64,000 nucleotides of DNA. Origin: Polyangiaceae bacterium. GTDB lineage: Bacteria > Myxococcota_A > Polyangia > Polyangiales > Polyangiaceae. The position numbers were made by a program, and so were the translations under genes. The notes beneath the pieces are model-generated. The model had not been told where the DNA came from and ran no database searches. It worked only from the letters and a program-made list of their open reading frames with translations. Below are positions 59,501-64,000 of this stretch, piece after piece. The stretch covers positions 26,694 through 90,693 of the forward strand of contig JAHBVX010000017.1 of NCBI GenBank assembly GCA_019637295.1, read 5' to 3'. The first letter of the stretch is position 1, and each line of letters opens with the position of its first letter.

Positions 59501-61021
59501 GGCTCCCGTGAGCTGCTGCGCGAGGCTGTCGGGTAGGACTCCGCCCGCCAGCGCCAGCTGGGCCAAGAGCGCGCGTGCCGGTGCGCTGAGGGTGCGCGCG
59601 CGCTCCACGGCGAGAGCGCGGGTGAGCGGGACGCGACCCAGCTGCGCCACGATCCAACCGGGATTGCCCGAGCTGGCGCGCAGGAGCGCCGCGGCGTCGG
59701 CCTCGACGCCGAGCTCTCGGCACAGTCGCACCACGCCCGCCTCGTCCAGCGGGGGCAGCTCCACGCGAGGCGCGCCGGCGGGCGGCTCCCGGATACCGAC
59801 GATGATGTCCACGCTGCGGTCCGAGTCGGGGCGACAGCGAAAGCTCTCGAGCGCTGCCACCAGATCCGCCGGCCCGAGCTCCACGTCGTCGAGCAAGAGC
59901 AGCAGCGGCGCACCGGCGACTCTAGCGAAGGGCCTGGCCTCGTCGCTGCCGCGCAGCCACGAGAGCAGCCGCCACACGAGCGCGGGGTCGTCGTGCGGGA
60001 ACCGCACGCGCCGGGCGGCGCGACCCGAGAGCAACACCGCCGTCGAGAGCTCGTCGAGGACGTGGCTCTTGCCCGAGCCCGACGGTCCACTCAGGTAGCG
60101 AACCGTCGCGCGTGGGGTCATCAGCTCCGCGAGCACCCCGGGACGCACCAGCGCGCCCAACGCGCGTCCCGCAGCTGCACCGGAGGGAACCTGCTCGAAG
60201 AGCGCGGCGGCGAGCTCGCCGAGCAGTGAGCGCGCGTCCTCGTGGCGATCCTCCGGATGCGGGCTGAGCGCTCGCTCGACGATGTCGGACAGCTGAGGTG
60301 GGATCCACCGGGCTCTGCGGCGCAGATCGCGTGCGCCGGCAGCGGGCGGCGCGCCCGTCGCGACCGAGTACGCGAGGGCCGCTAGCGCGTAGAGATCCGA
60401 GCGCGGTGACGGCTTGCCGCCACCGAGCAACTCTGGCGCGGCATAGCCTGCGGTGATGGCTTCGACTCGCGTGGAGGTCGTCCAGCGCACCGCCGCGCCC
60501 AAGTCGAGGAGCACCGGACGCCCGTCGACGACGCGAACGTGCTCCGGCTTCAGATCGCCGTGGACGAAGCCGGAGTCGTGGAGGTCCGCCAAGGTCGTGG
60601 TGATGTCGCGAATCAGGCAGCCGAGGCGAAGCGCGCGCGCGCGCTCGTTCGCGGCAGCCGCGATCCAGGTGCGCGCGTCGGGACCGTCCGCAAAGTCTTC
60701 GACGACGAAGGGCGCGCCGTCGCGGGCGTCGCGTCCGAAGTCGTGCGCGCGGACGAGCCCCGGGATGTCGGCGCGGGACAGCAGGGCGAACTCCCCCTCG
60801 AGCAGCGACTCCTCGAACACGCCGGGCAGCCACACCTTGGCGACGAGCGCACGCGCCGGCGCCTCTCGGTCCGTGACCCGCACCACGGCACCCTGCGCGC
60901 CCTGCCCGAGCAGCGCGCCACACGCGTAGCGGTCGTGAACCAGAACGGGATCCCGCACGAGCTCCAAGATGACAGGTCCCAATGCAGGGAGCGATCCACA
61001 CTGGTAACTCCGAGTAATCAC
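56555..61021 (-). CDS. Giant kinase-ATPase-TPR-GAF-sigma54 activator fusion
   Basis: Domains in order in this roughly 1488-residue protein: Ser/Thr kinase-like (about 30-290; LLGQGAQGAVVRV, HGDLKPEH near 153, VLLDLGAAV), AAA/NACHT-like ATPase (about 300-600; GPSGSGKS near 312, LLLLLDDVEL), helical TPR region (about 650-1000), GAF-like region (about 1030-1170), and sigma54 AAA+ domain (about 1190-1430; GETGVGKE near 1200, GSFTGA near 1249 in place of GAFTGA, GTLFLDEIGELP). It ends with a Fis-type HTH (GNITHTAERLGMTRQGLKKK). The kinase HRD is HGD, which may weaken catalysis. GTG 61021 or GTG 60958 are the likely starts; longer frames overlap vapC. Confidence 0.88.
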   Translation of the reverse strand: MITRSYQCGSLPALGPVILELVRDPVLVHDRYACGALLGQGAQGAVVRVTDREAPARALVAKVWLPGVFEESLLEGEFALLSRADIPGLVRAHDFGRDARDGAPFVVEDFADGPDARTWIAAAANERARALRLGCLIRDITTTLADLHDSGFVHGDLKPEHVRVVDGRPVLLDLGAAVRWTTSTRVEAITAGYAAPELLGGGKPSPRSDLYALAALAYSVATGAPPAAGARDLRRRARWIPPQLSDIVERALSPHPEDRHEDARSLLGELAAALFEQVPSGAAAGRALGALVRPGVLAELMTPRATVRYLSGPSGSGKSHVLDELSTAVLLSGRAARRVRFPHDDPALVWRLLSWLRGSDEARPFARVAGAPLLLLLDDVELGPADLVAALESFRCRPDSDRSVDIIVGIREPPAGAPRVELPPLDEAGVVRLCRELGVEADAAALLRASSGNPGWIVAQLGRVPLTRALAVERARTLSAPARALLAQLALAGGVLPDSLAQQLTGAEHRRTLAELARASLIEFRALTAQGTRLVSLAPRTLTAELADALGSHDLVDALVDVLLDGDGVASVAVLMNVARAPHAPTRRSALLRHASERARAAGLRAEQTALLLESCADPAERSAEVLTELDRITRGGGNAGAHPELVDWLAAAARDQPSLGVLAVRRRAERCAREGDLDAARELAARAVALAEETRDPADLALARATEGAVALYRADWASAERALDLARSTMASGVVQDQEELARLDHNLGVVALYRGKLAVAHAAFERSIAAKRRLGDRAGVAACLLNLGLTLAELDRLDEADRALEEAQALSVSVVRRASVGWCLCARADVAVRRRQPQVAERLVAEAEHLMEALPGPVKADLTLIRAEIALLEGDARGAERQLSALDSELRAGDALIGLRAQVVEARIALHRLPAEPRRAARLAVAAIRGARAQELPAVEKRAREVLKLARASHSPQVRYPRPTVSEVEGSVWSWLQALASDQPAEAALQGLGRMLCEQAGAERVFLARLDASSSVQFALGVDLDGLAIADPARRIDSDALAEAERADGVVYQPRVQGPAGTGSRLVALGPRRDSGRVALVLEHRFAPGRFDTVAGSAVDQWVTLVAVAFRLLERAETAPAQATQQQRPVASPSEASRAPWSELTRPPARRVDEPSTVLPSRAARRAFDELVGQSAAFQRALNRLDAAIDSDLPVLITGETGVGKELFARALHQHGARARAPFVAVNCAAIADSLFEAELFGHAKGSFTGAERARAGLLSQAEGGTLFLDEIGELPLLRQASLLRTLASRTYRAVGAETERSFDVRIVAATNRDLAREVSEGRFRRDLLYRLNVLEIQVPPLRERKEDIPRIAAHVLANSGTKAKLSKAVLAALSAYDWPGNVRELEHQMQRVAALCHDEVDVEHLAREIRGAALRRLPARPAPATPDAERDEVVAALAANQGNITHTAERLGMTRQGLKKKMARLGLRGAPHLTLAHPNSRQRS

Positions 61022-61046
61022 GAAGATTTCGACCCTCAACTCGGTG

Positions 61047-61079
61047 GAGTTGCCGGTAACCCGGGACCCGATGGTTACC
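61047..61079. promoter_or_regulatory. Inverted repeat upstream of the sigma54 regulator gene
   Basis: GGTAACC (61055-61061) pairs with GGTTACC (61073-61079) across 11 nt. The left arm continues from GAGTTGCCGGTAAC (61047-61060), nearly the palindrome found before the MYXO-CTERM gene. On the minus strand the site is 26-58 nt before GTG 61021, a likely operator or autoregulation site. It also follows the vapC stop by 18 bp. Confidence 0.45.
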
Positions 61080-61097
61080 GCCGGGGGCGCGCTCAGG

Positions 61098-61532
61098 TCA
61101 CGCGAGAGGATCGACCACCCGGAGGAATCCGAAACGGTGGAAGTCCGTGTCCCGGGTGCGGATCTCGCCGATCCCGTGCTCCCGCATGAGAATGGCGGTG
61201 TGTGCGTCGTGCACGAGGTTGCCGCGCAGCTCGGGGAGCTCGCGCAGTACGTCGCGTGCCACGTCGGCATGCCGCTCAGTCGCCACCAACACCCCGAGGC
61301 CAGGCGCCGCCAGCAGGGCATCGATGAACGACCACGCCTCGGGCGCGCTCCACGGCTTCTCGAACACCTTCGGATGCGTAGCAACGCGGACGAACTCGTA
61401 CACGATGCTCCACGTCAGGTACCAGGCGTCGACGCGCTGCCGCCACTCGAGCAAAGCGCCTCTGCAGCGCTGGTGCTCTGGGAAGCTCCTCTCCGCGGCG
61501 TAGAGCAGGATGTTCGTGTCCACCACGAACAT
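61098..61532 (-). CDS. vapC: VapC-type PIN-domain toxin
   Basis: The 144-residue PIN-domain RNase has its acidic residues in place: D5 (MFVVDTNILLYA), E46 (YEFVRV), D109 (VHDAHTAIL) and D128/D130 (RTRDTDF). VapC toxins cut specific tRNA or rRNA when freed from VapB. The gene starts one nucleotide inside the vapB stop (TGATG). The unit lies directly upstream of the giant regulator gene on the same strand, 76 bp from its start. Confidence 0.9.
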   Translation of the reverse strand: MFVVDTNILLYAAERSFPEHQRCRGALLEWRQRVDAWYLTWSIVYEFVRVATHPKVFEKPWSAPEAWSFIDALLAAPGLGVLVATERHADVARDVLRELPELRGNLVHDAHTAILMREHGIGEIRTRDTDFHRFGFLRVVDPLA

Positions 61533-61756
61533 CAGCGCCCTTCCATTGCCTGGTAGAGCGCTTCGCGGTCGGCTACGTCGATGCGGGCGCCGCCGTGGAA
61601 GCTCGGTAGGTCCGGCAGTCGTGCAGCGGGCTCGCGGGCGTCGAGCATGCGGCGCAGCGCCACCTCGACCAGCTCGGACATGGTGCGGCGCTGCCGTGCG
61701 GCCTCACGCTTGAGCCTGCGCATCACGCCGTCATCGATCTGCAGCGTCGTCTTCAT
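61532..61756 (-). CDS. vapB: VapB-type antitoxin
   Basis: The 74-residue protein has an N-terminal ribbon-helix-helix-like DNA-binding part (MKTTLQIDDGVMRRLKREAA) and a C-terminal region (PDLPSFHGGARIDVADREAL) that would fill the toxin groove. ATG 61756 lies inside an AT-rich palindrome, the likely operator, so binding would cover the start of the message. The transcript is probably leaderless. Confidence 0.85.
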   Translation of the reverse strand: MKTTLQIDDGVMRRLKREAARQRRTMSELVEVALRRMLDAREPAARLPDLPSFHGGARIDVADREALYQAMEGR

Positions 61757-61781
61757 ATGGAAAACCATATATGGCATATGG
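61754..61781. promoter_or_regulatory. vapBC operator/promoter palindromes
   Basis: CATATGG, AAAA, CCATATATGG (a perfect 10-bp palindrome at 61765-61774), then CATATGG. ATATGG/CCATAT form an inverted repeat around AAAA. The block is strikingly AT-rich for this genome and includes the vapB start codon. TATATG or TATGGT on the minus strand can serve as -10. Confidence 0.65.
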
Positions 61782-61804
61782 CTTGATGGCAAGCCCCGCC
61801 CGCC

Positions 61805-62500
61805 ATGAGGTCTGAGCACGCAGGGGCTCGGCTTCGAGATGTGGAGTACCCTCGTGCCCATGTCCGGGCCGGGACGGCGCCGCTGTTAGCGTTCGTGCTG
61901 GGCGTCGCGCTGGGCTTCGTCGGCTCGATTCCGGCGCTGGGGCCCCTGTTGGCGCTGGTGGTGGCGCGCGGCCTCGAGTCTCGCCGCGGCGATGCCCTGG
62001 CCTTGGCCGTGGGCGGCGCGGTCGCGGAGAGCGGCTACGTGGCGCTCGCGTTCTGGGGCTTCGGCGAGCTGAGCGCGCGCTACGCCGAGTTCGCGCGTTG
62101 GTCGGGGCCCGTGAGCGGCGCGATCTTGATCGTGCTGGGGGCGCTGATGGCTCGACGCAAGGCACGAGCGGTGAGCACCGCGGCGAGCGCGTCCTCCGTG
62201 CCCGGACACGCCGCGCTGGGGTTCTTGCTGGTGGCGCTCAACCCGGCCTTTCTGGCGACCTGGAGCTTGCTCGCGTCCGCGTTGGTCTCGGCGCGGCTGA
62301 TCGAGCCCGCGTCCGGCGCGGCTCCGGCGCTGGCCGCGGGTGCGTTCTTGGGGATCGTGCTGTGGTTCGCGCTGGTCGCCTCGATCGCCGAGCGACAGCG
62401 CGCGCGCTTCGATCCGCGCAAAGTCGAGGTGTGGGTTCGCTGGCTCGGTGTGCTGGTGATCCTGTTCGGCACGTGGTTGCTGCTCGCGGGCCTTCGGTGA
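61805..62500 (+). CDS. LysE-type amino-acid exporter family protein
   Basis: The 231-residue protein has about six membrane helices and the LysE-like layout: APLLAFVLGVALGFVGSIPA with GPLLALVVARGLESRRGDAL, a hydrophilic loop (ARRKARAVST), then LGFLLVALNPAFLATWSLLA. The NPAF after helix 4 is a family landmark. The start is uncertain (ATG 61805 or GTG 61841). It is likely a small-molecule exporter; the substrate is unknown. Confidence 0.75.
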   Translation: MRSEHAGARLRDVEYPRAHVRAGTAPLLAFVLGVALGFVGSIPALGPLLALVVARGLESRRGDALALAVGGAVAESGYVALAFWGFGELSARYAEFARWSGPVSGAILIVLGALMARRKARAVSTAASASSVPGHAALGFLLVALNPAFLATWSLLASALVSARLIEPASGAAPALAAGAFLGIVLWFALVASIAERQRARFDPRKVEVWVRWLGVLVILFGTWLLLAGLR

Positions 62501-62518
62501 AGCCCTCGGCGATCCCGG

Positions 62519-63673
62519 TCAGCTCTGGAGCACGTCGTCCACGAAGCTGCGCAGGCGGTGCATCTGGTCTGCGCCGAGTCCTTGGCCGATGAACGCGCCG
62601 CCTGCGACGAAGGCGTGCAGCATGAGCGTCACGACCGGGATGCCGAGCGGCCAGTAGCGGCCGTCGATTGTCGCTGAGGAAATGCCCCAGGTCAGCCCCG
62701 CCAGGCCACAGATCGCCAGCAGCAGGTGCAGCACGATGAAGGTCGTCCACACGTGAGGGTGGGGGCCGATGCTGCCGCGCAGGCGGGTCCCGCGGGGGGT
62801 GGGCTCGAGCAGGAGCTCGAGCACCGGTGACCAGAGCCGTGACTCGGCGTCCGGTACGCCCAGCACCAACATGCCGGGCTCGAGCTTGCCGACGATGGGG
62901 CACTCGGCGCGACCGAGCTCGACACGGAAGGACTCGCAGACTCGGTCGAGGGGCTCGTCCACCTCGAGCTCGAAGCGCGGTCTCAAGCGCGGACCCGACA
63001 CCATCACGCTGGGCCGCGCCAGCCAGCTCTTGGACGCGTGCCGGAACCCGTAACCCACGCACAGCCGCGGCCCGCGGCCCCCCTCTTCGAGCGCCCGCGC
63101 CCAGCGCGGACGCAGGTGTACCGCCTCGACCTCCAACAAGAAGCGGCGCTCGAGCGGCTCGTCTCGTTGCTCGAGCTCGACCAACCGGCACTCGAACACC
63201 TGCTCGGCTTCGGCGACCAGCGGCGGCGGTGCCGAGCCGTCGCGAGCTGACGACCGCTTCGACTCGAGCAAGCGAAACGGGCAGTCTGCCATCTTCTCCG
63301 CCGTTGGCACCGGTGCTGCGAGTCGTTTGAGGCTGGCGAAGAGCTCTGGGCGCTCTTCGATGAAGTTGACGCTCACGCGACCGGAGCGCGCCAAGTTCGC
63401 CGCGGTCTTCGACTCGGTCGTGATCACCAGCAACAATCGGTGCCCTTCGTCCCCCAGTACGGGGAAGCACAGCGAGTGCGGCGCGAGGTTCGGCGCGCCG
63501 TCCGCGCTCCGAGTGCACAGCAACACGATGGGCATGGGAAAGAACCCCGACGCCTGAAAGAAGCGCTGGCGCAGCGCCGTCTCCACGAAGGGGGCTCCAT
63601 CTGCGGCCGGCGGCGCTGCGTCCGATGGCTCGGAAACCTCGGCCCCGCCCCTCTGCTCGTCCGGCTCTCCCAT
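62519..63673 (-). CDS. Flavin-reductase-like split-barrel protein with C-terminal membrane domain
   Basis: The 384-residue protein has an FMN-binding split barrel in residues about 30-210 (QASGFFPMPIVLLCTRSADG, APHSLCFPVLGDEGHRLLLV, GRVSVNFIEERPELF, CPFRLLESKR). From about residue 230 there is a second domain (FELEVDEPLDRVCESFRVEL) ending in two membrane helices (FIVLHLLLAICGLAGLTWGI and PLGIPVVTLMLHAFVAGGAF). A flavin reductase fused to a membrane anchor is unusual. The enzyme may use NAD(P)H to reduce FMN at the membrane, or bind flavin as a sensor. Confidence 0.75.
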   Translation of the reverse strand: MGEPDEQRGGAEVSEPSDAAPPAADGAPFVETALRQRFFQASGFFPMPIVLLCTRSADGAPNLAPHSLCFPVLGDEGHRLLLVITTESKTAANLARSGRVSVNFIEERPELFASLKRLAAPVPTAEKMADCPFRLLESKRSSARDGSAPPPLVAEAEQVFECRLVELEQRDEPLERRFLLEVEAVHLRPRWARALEEGGRGPRLCVGYGFRHASKSWLARPSVMVSGPRLRPRFELEVDEPLDRVCESFRVELGRAECPIVGKLEPGMLVLGVPDAESRLWSPVLELLLEPTPRGTRLRGSIGPHPHVWTTFIVLHLLLAICGLAGLTWGISSATIDGRYWPLGIPVVTLMLHAFVAGGAFIGQGLGADQMHRLRSFVDDVLQS

Positions 63674-63734
63674 GCGCCTAGTCTACTGCGGGGAGCCCGG
63701 CGGGCTCGACGTGAATGGCGCAGTCCTGCCGCGC

Positions 63735-64000
63735 TCACATCGCGATCGTCCAGCGCCCCAGCGAGTACCACTGCACCGAGGGACCGAGCGCGAATCGAGC
63801 GCGGGCGCTCGAGCGCGGGCCGAGGTCGTCGAGCAGCGCGGACTCCAGCAGCGGTCCCGCGGTGACGTACCCAGCGCGGTCCCACCCGCCCCCCTGCCAC
63901 AACGTCAAGAGCGGCGTGAGCTGGAGCGCGCCACCGTAGCGATTCGGCGCGTCCTTGCAGAACTGCCCGACGCCCAGGGCGCTGGCCGCCGCCCCGATGC
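63735..64000 (-). CDS. Partial gene at right edge, C-terminus of a beta-rich envelope protein
   Basis: An open minus-strand frame enters at 64000 and stops at 63735-63737. The 87 visible residues alternate polar and hydrophobic with aromatic ends (YGGALQLTPLLTLWQGGGWD, LGPSVQWYSLGRWTIAM), like the last strands of an outer-membrane barrel or secreted beta protein. The start is outside the window and the family cannot be given. Confidence 0.6.
   Translation of the reverse strand, partial: IGAAASALGVGQFCKDAPNRYGGALQLTPLLTLWQGGGWDRAGYVTAGPLLESALLDDLGPRSSARARFALGPSVQWYSLGRWTIAM

Overview
The window is very GC-rich (about 70% by eye), densely coded and has no rRNA, tRNA, CRISPR array or insertion sequence that I can see. 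It points to a myxobacterium of the Polyangiales (Sorangium/Polyangium/Labilithrix-like, phylum Myxococcota). The evidence is a MYXO-CTERM sorting tail, a Ser/Thr kinase with an AgmX/PglI-like tail, a kinase-ATPase-TPR-GAF-sigma54 activator fusion, many Gly/Ser-rich Cys-containing lipoproteins, and abundant GTG starts.

Layout. 1-3957: a partial lipoprotein, a membrane CCG/4Fe-4S reductase resembling ETF:menaquinone oxidoreductases, and a lipoprotein. 3958-4909: an accessory patch with a four-helix-bundle (23S intervening-sequence type) gene between two blocks of one GC-rich repeat, next to the C-terminal stub of a nucleotidyltransferase. 4910-16947: a DUF4175 protein coupled to a gluzincin peptidase, phosphatidylserine decarboxylase coupled to a methyltransferase, and an alkylglycerone-phosphate synthase-like flavoprotein. 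16951-22694: two polytopic GT-C-like proteins around a membrane sulfatase/phosphotransferase. 23096-29024: an antiporter, a pilin-like protein, a COG4389 membrane protein, and rpmE-prfA-hypothetical. 29383-36686: DUF362 plus NapH-type ferredoxin operon, acyl-CoA dehydrogenase, tandem Usp, zinc-ribbon protein, metzincin lipoprotein. 36772-46063: FHA protein, ECF sigma/TPR anti-sigma-like/envelope trio, smpB, a DUF790-like fusion, several lipoproteins. 46157-51118: kinase, MYXO-CTERM protein, a multi-hairpin element, and a desaturase-methyltransferase fusion coupled to a second phosphatidylserine decarboxylase. 51269-53519: a small accessory patch (DUF6756-like protein, AbiEii-type nucleotidyltransferase with partner). 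53531-64000: a second sulfatase, a lipoprotein coupled to the giant sigma54 regulator, vapBC, a LysE-type transporter, a flavin reductase-like fusion and a partial gene.

Themes. Lipid and envelope genes recur: two psd genes, each joined by a 4-bp overlap to a methyltransferase-like domain, an AGPS-like enzyme, a desaturase, two sulfatases and two GT-C proteins. At least 13 genes have a TANNNT hexamer 6-12 nt before the start codon, usually without a Shine-Dalgarno, which suggests widespread leaderless or near-leaderless transcription. The least explained items are the branched hairpin element at 48872-48983, the repeat-bracketed four-helix gene, and the desaturase-methyltransferase-psd unit.
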